Shown one piece after another: positions 23,986 through 33,603 of a stretch of DNA of 44,414 nucleotides (its first letter is position 1; each line of letters begins with the position of its first letter). Where the stretch lies: the NCBI GenBank assembly GCA_041675885.1, contig JBAYSY010000026.1:1-44414 (forward strand). The letters are read 5' to 3'. The position numbers and the translations under genes are program-made. The notes under the pieces were generated by a model. It was not told the DNA's origin and made no database searches. It worked only from the letters and a program-made list of their open reading frames with translations. Origin of the DNA: JBAYSY01 sp041675885 (GTDB taxonomy: Bacteria; Pseudomonadota; Alphaproteobacteria; Rhodobacterales; Rhodobacteraceae).

Positions 23986-24162
23986 ATGACCGCGCCGCTT
24001 CACGGCCTGCGCAAAGCCTTCTGCGTTTACCGGGCCGAAAAGGAAGCAGCACCGTACCAGAATCATGGCGATGGCCGGGCATGTGACGCTTGGCAAAGTC
24101 ACGCGCTACACCCGCGGGCTGATCGCCGGAAGCTGGTCAGGCTGCTGGTGGAGGGCGCATGA
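23986..24162 (+). pseudogene. Remnant of a tyrosine recombinase (integrase) C-terminus
   Basis: Conceptual translation across two frameshifts gives HGLRKAFCVYRAEKEAAPYQ, then IMAMAGHVTLGKVTRYTR, then ADRRKLVRLLVEGA and a stop. This is the C-terminal catalytic part of a phage-type integrase: the HxLR box (24001-24012), the GH pair (24077-24082) and the nucleophile Tyr (codon 24107). One extra base lies at about 24061 and a second frame change at about 24116. Nothing of the N-terminal two thirds remains. It lies 82 bp from the 3' end of a tRNA-Arg gene, the usual target site of such enzymes. Confidence 0.82.
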
Positions 24163-24243
24163 AACGGGACACGCAAGCCCAAGAGCGGGACACACATTTT
24201 CAAGGCGTTGATTTTGCAGATGTTCGCAGCCTGAATCATGAGA

Positions 24244-24320
24244 ATGGCGGCCCCGATAGGATTCGAACCTATGACCTACCGCTTAGGAGGCGGTCGCTCT
24301 ATCCCCTGAGCTACGGGGCC
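24244..24320 (-). tRNA. tRNA-Arg, anticodon CCT
   Basis: A complete cloverleaf can be drawn on the minus strand. The acceptor stem is GGCCCCG/CGGGGCC, the D-arm is GCTCAGGGGATAGAGC, the anticodon loop is CTCCTAA with anticodon CCT closed by ACCGC/GCGGT, and the T-arm contains GGTTCGAATCC. The discriminator is G, and CCA is encoded (24244-24246). It decodes AGG, a rare codon in GC-rich genomes. The 3' end faces an integrase remnant. Confidence 0.97.
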
Positions 24321-24330
24321 ACCGGGGGAC

Positions 24331-24359
24331 TTCATGCGCGGATTTTTCCCGCGATGCAA
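24331..24359 (-). promoter_or_regulatory. Candidate promoter of tRNA-Arg
   Basis: Minus-strand TTGCAT (24354-24359), 17 bases, then CATGAA (24331-24336), ending ten bases before the tRNA 5' end. The spacer holds a short inverted repeat (CGCGG/CCGCG around GAAAAAT). The spacing is right for a sigma-70 promoter; the -10 element is poor. Confidence 0.42.
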
Positions 24360-24452
24360 CCGGGGAACGTCATGCGGCGCAATAGACCCTTGGCCCGGGT
24401 GGCAGATTGCAGCTAACAATCGGGTATCAGCCCCCGCCCGGAAGGATCCCGC

Positions 24453-25481
24453 ATGGCCAAGGCCCCCGACCCCCGCCGCCCGCTGACGCTGCGCGATGTG
24501 TCCGAAGCCTCGGGCGTGAGCGAGATGACGGTAAGCCGCGTTCTGCGCAACCGCGGCGACGTGTCGGACGCCACGCGGGAAAAGGTGCTGCGCTCGGCTC
24601 GCGAACTGGGCTACGTGCCGAACAAGATCGCCGGGGCGCTGGCCAGCCAGCGGGTGAACCTGGTCGGTGTGGTGATCCCGTCGCTGTCGAACATGGTGTT
24701 CCCCGAGGTGCTGACCGGCATCTCGGACGTGCTCGATGACACCGGGTTGCAGCCGGTGGTGGGCATCAGCCGCTACTCGCCCGAAAAGGAAGAGGCGGTG
24801 CTTTACGAGATGCTGTCCTGGCGGCCCTCGGGGTTGATCGTCGCCGGGCTGGAACACGGGGACGCGGCACGGGTGATGCTGGAAGCGGCCGGGGTGCCGG
24901 TGGTCGAGATCATGGACACCGACGGGCCGGCGATCGACAGCGTGGTCGGCATCTCGCACCGCCGCGCCGGGCTGGCGATGGCCGAGGCGATCCTTGCGGC
25001 GGGCTACCGGCGCATCGGCTTTCTCGGCACCAAGATGCCCGAGGACCACCGCGCCCGCAAACGCATGGAAGGGTTCACCGAGGGGCTGGCGGCGGCTGGC
25101 GTCACGCTGGAAGACCGGGAGTTCTATTCCGGCGGATCGGCGCTGCTGAAGGGCCGCGAGATGACCGAGGCGATCCTGTCGCGCTCGCCTGAACTCGATT
25201 TCCTTTACTATTCCAACGACATGATCGGTGCAGGCGGGCTTTTGTGGTGCCTTGAGCGCGGTATCGACGTGCCCGGGCGGCTCGGGCTGGCCGGGTTCAA
25301 CGGGGTCGAACTGCTCGACGGGTTGCCGCGCCGTCTTGCCACCATGGATTCCTGCCGCCGCGAGATCGGCCGCATCGCCGCCGAGATCATCGCCGGACGC
25401 CGCCCGGGCGGGGTGATCGGCGGCGAGGTGGTGGAACTGACCCCGGTGCTGCAACCGGGCGACACCATCCGCCCCGCCTGA
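24453..25481 (+). CDS. LacI-family transcriptional regulator (GntR-like)
   Basis: A 342-residue repressor-type regulator. The N-terminal helix-turn-helix and hinge helix are clear: LTLRDVSEASGVSEMTVSRV, then the hinge ALASQRVNLVGVVIPSLSN. The rest is a periplasmic-binding-protein-like sensor domain. The overall sequence resembles gluconate-type LacI regulators (GntR), but the effector cannot be deduced. Possible targets are the gene itself and the AhpD-like gene that starts 18 bp downstream; no sugar genes are close by. Confidence 0.92.
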   Translation: MAKAPDPRRPLTLRDVSEASGVSEMTVSRVLRNRGDVSDATREKVLRSARELGYVPNKIAGALASQRVNLVGVVIPSLSNMVFPEVLTGISDVLDDTGLQPVVGISRYSPEKEEAVLYEMLSWRPSGLIVAGLEHGDAARVMLEAAGVPVVEIMDTDGPAIDSVVGISHRRAGLAMAEAILAAGYRRIGFLGTKMPEDHRARKRMEGFTEGLAAAGVTLEDREFYSGGSALLKGREMTEAILSRSPELDFLYYSNDMIGAGGLLWCLERGIDVPGRLGLAGFNGVELLDGLPRRLATMDSCRREIGRIAAEIIAGRRPGGVIGGEVVELTPVLQPGDTIRPA

Positions 25482-25499
25482 ACAACCGGGAGACTCCGC

Positions 25500-26066
25500 A
25501 TGACCGATCGCCTCACCGCCCTCGACCTTTCGCCGCAGCAGCCGCTCGACGACGATATCGCCGCCTATTTCGCCAAATGCACCGAAAAGCTGGGCCTGAT
25601 CCCCAACGTGCTGCTGGCCTATGCCTTCGACCAGGCCAAGCTGCGCGCCTTCATGGAGATGTATAACGACCTGATGCTGGCGCCCTCGGGGCTGACCAAG
25701 GCGGAGCGCGAGATGATCGCGGTCGCGGTCTCGTCCGAAAACAAATGCGTCTATTGCCTGACTGCGCACGGGGCGGCGCTGCGGCAGTTGACCGGCGATC
25801 CGCAACTGGCCGAGGTGATCGCCCAGAACTGGCGCGCCGCGCCGCTGGAGCCGCGCCAGCGGGCGATGCTGGGTTTCGCGGTCAAGCTGACGCAGGCGCC
25901 GCAGGAGATCGGCGAGGACGACCGCGCCGCGCTGCGCGCCGCCGGGTTTTCCGAGCGCGACATCTGGGACATTTCCGCGGTGGCGAGCTTTTACAACATG
26001 TCGAACCGGATGGCCGCGGCGGTCGAGATGCAGCCGAACCCGGAATATCACGGCATGGCGCGTTAA
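25500..26066 (+). CDS. AhpD-like peroxidase-related protein (carboxymuconolactone decarboxylase family)
   Basis: A 188-residue all-helical protein of the AhpD/CMD superfamily. It has the redox motif CVYC (Cys83 and Cys86) followed by His90 (CLTAHG), and Glu70 in the preceding helix (KAEREMIA), the residues used in AhpD-type thiol peroxidase chemistry. The C-terminal ASFYNMSNRMA segment is typical of the subgroup annotated as peroxidase-related enzyme. It would act in the cytoplasm against peroxides, although a real substrate is unknown. GGGAGA precedes the ATG, and it is probably cotranscribed with the LacI regulator. Confidence 0.88.
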   Translation: MTDRLTALDLSPQQPLDDDIAAYFAKCTEKLGLIPNVLLAYAFDQAKLRAFMEMYNDLMLAPSGLTKAEREMIAVAVSSENKCVYCLTAHGAALRQLTGDPQLAEVIAQNWRAAPLEPRQRAMLGFAVKLTQAPQEIGEDDRAALRAAGFSERDIWDISAVASFYNMSNRMAAAVEMQPNPEYHGMAR

Positions 26067-26079
26067 CCCCCGGCGTTGC

Positions 26080-26145
26080 ACGGGCGGGGGCGCCCCGGGA
26101 CGCCGCCTCCGGCGGGGATATTCGTGGGGCAGAAGAAAAGGGGGG
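26080..26145. repeat. GC-rich palindromic element with AGAAGAAAAGG tail (single copy here)
   Basis: GCGCCCCGGGACGCC, then GCCTCCGGCGGGGATATTCG and a tail GGGGCAGAAGAAAAGG. From memory, near-identical blocks (CCTCCGGCGGGGATATTT plus a CAGAAGAAAG tail) recur between genes in many Rhodobacteraceae, but only one copy lies in this window. The rest of 26067-26295 shows no gene. Confidence 0.4.
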
Positions 26146-26295
26146 GCGCTTCGTTCATTGTTCAGGGTGAACACGGGATGGCCGCAGCCGCCGCGCAGGG
26201 ATCATCCGGCTGTACGGGGCCGGTCGGCCTGAATGTCGCGATCCCGGCTGGCCCCGCCGGGCAGCAGAAACCTGAACCGGACCACCGAACCCCCC

Positions 26296-26324
26296 TTGCA
26301 GACTCGGCACGGCTTCCGTATATG
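26296..26324 (+). promoter_or_regulatory. Promoter of the rimP-nusA-infB operon
   Basis: TTGCAG (26296-26301), exactly 17 bases, then TATATG (26319-26324): one of the better sigma-70-like promoters in the window. Transcription should begin near 26331, giving a leader of about 85 bases before rimP. Confidence 0.65.
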
Positions 26325-26375
26325 CGCCTTACAGCGGCGCTGCGGGGTCCAAACCCGAAGCCCACCGGAAAATCG

Positions 26376-26399
26376 AACGGGCCGCTCGGCCCGTTTTTT
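26376..26399 (+). terminator. Intrinsic terminator within the rimP leader
   Basis: AACGGGCC (26376-26383) pairs perfectly with GGCCCGTT (26388-26395) around a four-base loop, followed by TTTT. It lies between the promoter and the rimP ATG at 26416, so it must be overcome for operon expression: a likely attenuator. Confidence 0.8.
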
Positions 26400-26415
26400 C
26401 GTTCTGGAACACCCC

Positions 26416-27027
26416 ATGCCCGACCTGATCGCCAAGACCCCCATCGACCGCAGGCTTGCGGATATCGTCGGCCCCGTCATCGAGGGGCTGGGGTTCGAGC
26501 TTGTCCGCATCCGGCTGATGAGCGGCAAGAGCCCGACCTTGCAGATCATGGCCGACCGGCCCGGCGGCGGGATCATCGTCGATGATTGCGCCCGGATATC
26601 GACGGCGGTTTCGGCGGTGCTCGATGTCGAGGATCCGATCGAGGACCGCTATACGCTTGAGGTCTCCAGCCCGGGAATCGACCGGCCGCTGACCCGGCTC
26701 AAGGATTTCGACATGTGGGAGGGCTACGAGGCCCGGGTCGAAACCGCCGAGATGATCGACGGCCGCCGCCGCTTCAAGGGCGTGCTGCGCGGCACCGAGG
26801 GCGGCGAGGTGCTGATCGAGATCGAGGAGCAGGGCGAGGCCGTCACCATCGGCCTCGACTTCGACTGGCTCTCGGATGCCAAGCTGCTGCTGACCGACGA
26901 ACTGATCGCCGAGACGCTGCGCCAGCGCGGCGACGCGGGTCTGATCGACGAGACCGAATTCGACGAGATCGAAACCGAGGCGGAGGAGGGCGGTGACGAC
27001 ACCGGCGCCCGCCCCACCGAACACTGA
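26416..27027 (+). CDS. rimP: Ribosome maturation factor RimP
   Basis: RimP is needed for 30S ribosomal subunit maturation. The 203-residue protein has the N-terminal RimP domain with GLGFELVRIRLM, VDDCARIS and YTLEVSSPGIDRPL, then the SH3-like C-terminal domain, and an acidic tail of about 40 residues (DETEFDEIETEAEEGG). I chose the ATG at 26416, which gives the conserved start; an upstream in-frame extension would run through the terminator hairpin. nusA begins 23 bp after its stop, in the classical rimP-nusA-infB order. Confidence 0.96.
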   Translation: MPDLIAKTPIDRRLADIVGPVIEGLGFELVRIRLMSGKSPTLQIMADRPGGGIIVDDCARISTAVSAVLDVEDPIEDRYTLEVSSPGIDRPLTRLKDFDMWEGYEARVETAEMIDGRRRFKGVLRGTEGGEVLIEIEEQGEAVTIGLDFDWLSDAKLLLTDELIAETLRQRGDAGLIDETEFDEIETEAEEGGDDTGARPTEH

Positions 27028-27050
27028 CCGCTTCCGAGGAGGAGTGAGAC

Positions 27051-28688
27051 ATGGCGATTACCTCTGCCAACCAGCTTGAACTTCTGCAAACCGCCGAGGC
27101 GGTGGCGCGCGAGAAGATGATCGACCCCGATCTGGTGATTCAGGCGATGGAGGAAAGCCTCGCCCGGGCGGCGAAGTCGCGCTACGGTGCCGATCTCGAC
27201 ATCCGCGTCAGCATCGACCGCAAGACCGGCCGTGCCACCTTCACCCGGGTGCGCACCGTGGTCGCCGACGAGGAGATGGAGAACCATCACGCCCAGTTCA
27301 CGGTCGAACAGGCGAAGGAATGGCTGCCCGACCCGCAGATCGGCGACGAGATCACCGACGAGGTGCCGCCGGTCGAACTGGGCCGGATCGCGGCGCAATC
27401 CGCCAAGCAGGTGATCCTGCAAAAGGTGCGCGAGGCCGAGCGCGACCGGCAATACGAGGAATTCATCGACCGCCGGGGCACCATCATCAACGGCACCGTC
27501 AAGCGCGAGGAATACGGCAACGTTATCGTCGATATCGGCCGGGGCGAAGGCATCCTGCGCCGCAACGACAAGATCGGCCGCGAAGCCTACCGCATCGGCG
27601 ACCGCATCCGCGCCTTCATCAAGGACGTCCGCCGCGAGGCGCGCGGCCCGCAGGTGTTCCTGTCGCGCACCGCGCCCGAGTTCATGGCCGAACTGTTCAA
27701 GATGGAAGTACCGGAAATCTACGACGGCATCATCGAGATCAAGGCCGTGGCCCGCGACCCGGGCAGCCGCGCCAAGATCGCCGTCATCAGCTACGACAAC
27801 TCCATCGACCCCGTGGGGGCCTGCGTGGGCATGCGCGGCAGCCGCGTGCAGGCGGTGGTGAACGAGCTTCAGGGCGAAAAGATCGATATCATCCCGTGGA
27901 ACGAGGATCAGGCGACCTTCCTGGTGAACGCGCTGCAACCGGCCGAGGTCTCGAAGGTGGTGATCGACGAGGACGCCGAGCGGATCGAGGTCGTGGTCCC
28001 CGACGAGCAGCTCTCATTGGCTATCGGGCGGCGCGGGCAGAACGTGCGGCTTGCATCGCAGCTTACCGGGCTCGATATCGACATCATGACCGAGGCCGAC
28101 GAGAGCGCGCGGCGGCAGGCCGAATTCGTGGAGCGCACCCAGCTGTTCATGGAGACGCTCGACATCGACGAGATGATGGCGCAGCTTCTGGTCTCGGAAG
28201 GATTCACCAACCTTGAGGAAGTCGCCTATGTCGAGATGGACGAACTGCTGTCCATCGACGGTTTCGACGAGGACACCGCGACCGAGCTTCAGGCCCGCGC
28301 CCGCGACCATCTGGAAGAGATGAACCGCAAGGCGCTGGAAAACGCCCGGGCGCTGGGGCTGGACGACAGCCTTGCCGGGTTCGAGGGGCTGACGCCGCAG
28401 ATGCTTGAGGCGTTGGCGAAGGACGGGGTGAAGACGCTTGAGGACTTCGCCACCTGCGCCGACTGGGAACTGGCGGGCGGCTGGACGACGGTCGATGGCC
28501 AGCGGGTCAAGGACGACGGGTTGCTGGAAAAGTTCGACGTCTCGCTGGAAGAGGCGCAGACGCTGGTGATGACCGCGCGGGTCATGCTGGGCTGGGTCGA
28601 TCCGACCGAACTCGCCCCCGGCGAGGAGGAGACCGGGGACGAAGAGGCCGACATCGACGCCGACGAACCCCGGGAGGTCGGGGCCTGA
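27051..28688 (+). CDS. nusA: Transcription termination/antitermination factor NusA
   Basis: NusA binds RNA polymerase and nascent RNA and modulates pausing, termination and antitermination. In the 545-residue protein the N-terminal polymerase-binding domain covers about residues 1-130, S1 about 137-200, KH1 about 230-290 (GMRGSR, 260-265) and KH2 about 300-350 (IGRRGQN, 325-331). Two acidic helix-hairpin repeats follow, and a strongly acidic tail (EEETGDEEADIDADEPRE). GGAGGAG stands in front of the ATG. Because NusA acts on pausing and hairpins, the terminator in the operon leader could be a target for self-control. Confidence 0.97.
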   Translation: MAITSANQLELLQTAEAVAREKMIDPDLVIQAMEESLARAAKSRYGADLDIRVSIDRKTGRATFTRVRTVVADEEMENHHAQFTVEQAKEWLPDPQIGDEITDEVPPVELGRIAAQSAKQVILQKVREAERDRQYEEFIDRRGTIINGTVKREEYGNVIVDIGRGEGILRRNDKIGREAYRIGDRIRAFIKDVRREARGPQVFLSRTAPEFMAELFKMEVPEIYDGIIEIKAVARDPGSRAKIAVISYDNSIDPVGACVGMRGSRVQAVVNELQGEKIDIIPWNEDQATFLVNALQPAEVSKVVIDEDAERIEVVVPDEQLSLAIGRRGQNVRLASQLTGLDIDIMTEADESARRQAEFVERTQLFMETLDIDEMMAQLLVSEGFTNLEEVAYVEMDELLSIDGFDEDTATELQARARDHLEEMNRKALENARALGLDDSLAGFEGLTPQMLEALAKDGVKTLEDFATCADWELAGGWTTVDGQRVKDDGLLEKFDVSLEEAQTLVMTARVMLGWVDPTELAPGEEETGDEEADIDADEPREVGA

Positions 28689-28701
28689 TCCAGGCCCCGG
28701 G

Positions 28702-29331
28702 ATGTCTGGCGTGACGCGGGGCGGGCGGGACAGGACGGGCGAGGGGCCGGAGCGGCGCTGCATCGCCACCGGGCGGACCGGGCCGAAGGCCGGGCTGGTG
28801 CGTTTCGTCATCGGCCCCGACGGGCAGGTGGTGCCCGATCTGGCGGGGCGTCTGCCGGGACGCGGCATCTGGGTCGCGGCCGAACGCGGCGCGCTGGAAC
28901 GTGCGGTGAAGAAGGGGCTCTTTGCCCGTGCCGCGCGCCAGCCGGTCGAAGTGGCCCCGGATCTCGTCGATCTGGTCGAGGCCGGGCTGGCCCGCCGGGT
29001 CGTCGATCTCGTCTCGCTTGCCCGCAAGGCGGGGGGGGCGGTGACGGGGTTCGACAAGGTGAAGGACTGGCTGGAAAAGGGCCGGGCGGTGGTGCTGATC
29101 CAGGCCGCCGACGGATCGGAACGGGGCAAGGCCAAGCTGCGCCCTCCGGGCGGGCCCGACAGTTTCATCGGCTGTCTGACGGCTCGGGAATTGGGTTTGT
29201 CCTTCGGTCGCGAACATGCCATACACGGCGCGCTTGCGGCTGGCGGACTCACTGCGCGTGTTGTAGAGGAAGCGGCAAGGCTCGCCTCGATGCGCGGGCA
29301 TTCGGCGGCAGAACCGCCGGGAAGGACTTGA
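28702..29331 (+). CDS. ylxR: YlxR (DUF448) - L7Ae-like RNA-binding protein
   Basis: A 209-residue protein found between nusA and infB in many bacteria. The N-terminal YlxR part has ERRCIATGR and GRGIWVA. From about residue 95 comes an L7Ae-like fold (VDLVSLARKAGGAVTGFDKV), which in other families binds kink-turn RNA. The joined form is typical of alphaproteobacteria. The role is thought to be in RNA binding or transcription-translation coupling, but the biochemical function is not settled. It starts 14 bp after the nusA stop. Confidence 0.92.
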   Translation: MSGVTRGGRDRTGEGPERRCIATGRTGPKAGLVRFVIGPDGQVVPDLAGRLPGRGIWVAAERGALERAVKKGLFARAARQPVEVAPDLVDLVEAGLARRVVDLVSLARKAGGAVTGFDKVKDWLEKGRAVVLIQAADGSERGKAKLRPPGGPDSFIGCLTARELGLSFGREHAIHGALAAGGLTARVVEEAARLASMRGHSAAEPPGRT

Positions 29332-29338
29332 GAGACGC

Positions 29339-31879
<2,541 letters not shown>

Positions 31880-31901
31880 TCCCGCGCGGCGGACTCTGTG
31901 G

Positions 31902-31929
31902 AAGGGCCGGGGGTGACCCCGGCCCTTTT
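31902..31929 (+). terminator. Terminator of the rimP-infB operon
   Basis: AAGGGCCGGGG (31902-31912) and CCCCGGCCCTT (31917-31927), with loop GTGA, followed by TT: a perfect 11-bp stem ending in four T residues, 22 bp behind the infB stop. Confidence 0.9.
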
Positions 31930-31983
31930 CGTTCGGTCTGTCCGGAAATCGTGTCGGCAGCCTTGCCGAGGATGGCGGACGGG

Positions 31984-32063
31984 CGCAACAGAGGGCAGCG
32001 GCCGCCCGGGGGGCGGCCGACCGCTGCCCGGCGGCGCTGGCGCGCCTTGATTCCGGGCAAAAA
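31984..32063 (+). repeat. Dispersed palindromic repeat, copy D
   Basis: Full copy of the family: CGCAACAGAGGGCAGCGGCC, a GC loop, GGCCGACCGCTGCCCGGCGG, then CGCGCCTTGATTCCGGGCAA plus a run of A. It lies between the convergent infB and recO genes, behind the infB terminator. Its start is the closest to what looks like the family consensus (CGCAACAGAGGGCAGCGG). Confidence 0.82.
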
Positions 32064-32140
32064 GGCGCCGGGCGAAGGTCGTGTTCCAGACGGTCCTGCC
32101 TCCCGGCCGGCCAACACGCCTTGCGAACCATGCCACCCGG

Positions 32141-32866
32141 TCACCCCGGCCGCGACAGCAGCGCCACCAGCCGTGCCCGTGCTTCGGGCAGGGGCCGGGC
32201 GGCGGGGTCGGGGCACAGGCCACGGTTGAGAAAATGCCCGGTCAGCGCAAGGGCCTGCGCCAGATCGGCGGGCGTGGTCGCGGGGCTGAGATCGCGCAGG
32301 AAGGCAGGGAGCGGCAACAGCCGCCCGGCCCAGTCGCCCGCCCCCACCCGGCTCACCGCCCGGCCCGTGCGCGGACTGACATAGGCAAGGTCCGTGGTCC
32401 CGCCCGTCACCGCACAGCGCGCAAGGTCGAGGCCGAAGCCGATCTCTTCCAGCAGCCGGAGTTCCCAGCGCAGGTAAAGCAGCGGCCAGCCCTCTACCCC
32501 CAGCGCATCGAGCAGCGCCACCGTGGCACGGTAAAGCGCCGGATGCGGCTCGCGCTCGGGCAGCGCCCGTGAACAGAGCGCGCAGACGGCGGCAAGCCCG
32601 GCCAGCGCCCGCCGGTCGGCCAGCAGCGCGGCGGCGCGCGGGCGCAAAGGCTCGACCGTGAACCGGCCCAGATGATCGTCAAGCCGTGCCTTCCACGTGG
32701 CATCGAGCTGCGCACCCGGTTGCAGAAAGGGCGCGACCCGACGCGATGCCCCGCCGCGCACGACACCGGCGAAACGGCCGTGTTCCTCGGTCAGAAGGTC
32801 GATGATCGCGGTGCTCTCGCCATGCCCGCGCATGGACAGAAGCACCCCCTCGGCACGCCATTGCAT
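32141..32866 (-). CDS. recO: DNA repair protein RecO
   Basis: RecO helps load RecA at gaps with RecF/RecR and anneals single strands. The 241-residue protein starts with the family's OB-fold pattern (MQWRAEGVLLSMRGHGESTA, then LLTEEHGRFAGVVRGGASRR). It continues with a helical domain and LRWELRLLEEIGFGLDL. The zinc-type cysteine cluster of some RecO proteins is not evident; only single Cys residues remain (LARCAVTGG), as in other alphaproteobacteria. It is convergent with infB. Confidence 0.93.
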   Translation of the reverse strand: MQWRAEGVLLSMRGHGESTAIIDLLTEEHGRFAGVVRGGASRRVAPFLQPGAQLDATWKARLDDHLGRFTVEPLRPRAAALLADRRALAGLAAVCALCSRALPEREPHPALYRATVALLDALGVEGWPLLYLRWELRLLEEIGFGLDLARCAVTGGTTDLAYVSPRTGRAVSRVGAGDWAGRLLPLPAFLRDLSPATTPADLAQALALTGHFLNRGLCPDPAARPLPEARARLVALLSRPG

Positions 32867-32990
32867 GGGCGCAGTATCGCCACCCCGGTGGCGGGCGCAA
32901 GGCCGCGCCTCGAACAGGAACGGGGCGGCAAATGCCGCCCCGCTTGCCGGTCGTCCGGTATCAGGAAGCCTCAGGGTCGCGCGGGACCGC

Positions 32991-33221
32991 TCAGGGCAGG
33001 AGCCCGTCGGCGATCGCCGCCGCGAGTTCGTCCGGATCGACCGCGCCGTCGCCGTTGGCGTCGATCGAGGCGAAGCCTTCCGGGGTCAGGTCGGGATAGC
33101 TCGCCTGAAGCTCTTCGAGAGAGTAGACACCATCGCCATCGGTATCGACCACCTCCTGCGCCATAGCTTGCGCGCCGATCAGGGCAAGGGCGGTGCCAAG
33201 GGCAAGCGTATACTTCTTCAT
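32991..33221 (-). CDS. Small secreted EF-hand protein
   Basis: A 76-residue protein with a signal peptide (MKKYTLALGTALALIGAQAMAQ, probable cut after AMA) and two canonical calcium loops, DTDGDGVYSLEE and DANGDGAVDPDE, each with acids at positions 1, 3, 5 and 12. It should be a periplasmic or secreted calcium-binding protein. AAAGGAGA stands seven bases before the ATG. The partner or role is unknown. A perfect 7-bp inverted repeat lies 30-49 bp upstream. Confidence 0.88.
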   Translation of the reverse strand: MKKYTLALGTALALIGAQAMAQEVVDTDGDGVYSLEELQASYPDLTPEGFASIDANGDGAVDPDELAAAIADGLLP

Positions 33222-33250
33222 GTCTGTCTCCTTTGCGGTTCTTCGCGTCT

Positions 33251-33270
33251 GGAAGGCATGGTCGCCTTCC
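33251..33270. promoter_or_regulatory. Inverted repeat upstream of the EF-hand gene
   Basis: GGAAGGC (33251-33257) and GCCTTCC (33264-33270) with six bases between. It could be an operator or a 5' UTR hairpin. The rest of 33222-33603 (382 bp) holds the repeat at 33545 and no credible gene; an AT-rich patch, GGAGAATATTCC, lies at about 33293. Confidence 0.4.
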
Positions 33271-33544
33271 CGGATCGACTTAGAAGCGATGAGGAGAATA
33301 TTCCAGATGATCCCGGATCACGCGGGTGTGATGTGCGATTTCATGCCTGATTTCACCATTTTCCGGGACAATTTTCCGCCCATTCCTGCCCGTCCATCCC
33401 GGCTGCGCGGATGTCCGCCGTAGCGCGCCCGCCCCCGCGCGCCCATTCCGCCGTGCCGCAAAGGCTCACGCAACCGTGTCGGGTTGTTTCCGCTGACATG
33501 ACGATCCCCTCTTTTACCCCGGACTTGTCCCCTCCGTTCCCCAA

Positions 33545-33568
33545 TCTTGCCCGAATTGATGGGCAAGA
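33545..33568. promoter_or_regulatory. Inverted repeat upstream of the LysR gene, candidate autoregulatory site
   Basis: TCTTGCCC (33545-33552), eight bases, then GGGCAAGA (33561-33568): a perfect 8-bp inverted repeat centred about 47 bp before the LysR start. LysR proteins typically bind interrupted palindromes of this size near their own promoter. Confidence 0.55.
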
Positions 33569-33603
33569 CGAGAGCGGGGCCGGATGGAAGGTAAGGACGC
33601 ACT

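Noticed and set aside
24159..24416. 85-codon open frame on the plus strand across the tRNA, with GGPDRIRTYDLPLRRR
   Set aside because: It is the antisense of the tRNA-Arg gene; this peptide is a well-known false annotation over tRNAs.
24406..24420. ATTGCAGCTAACAAT as a LacI-type operator before the LacI-family gene
   Set aside because: Only the outer four bases are symmetric and the centre does not match a LacI-type palindrome.
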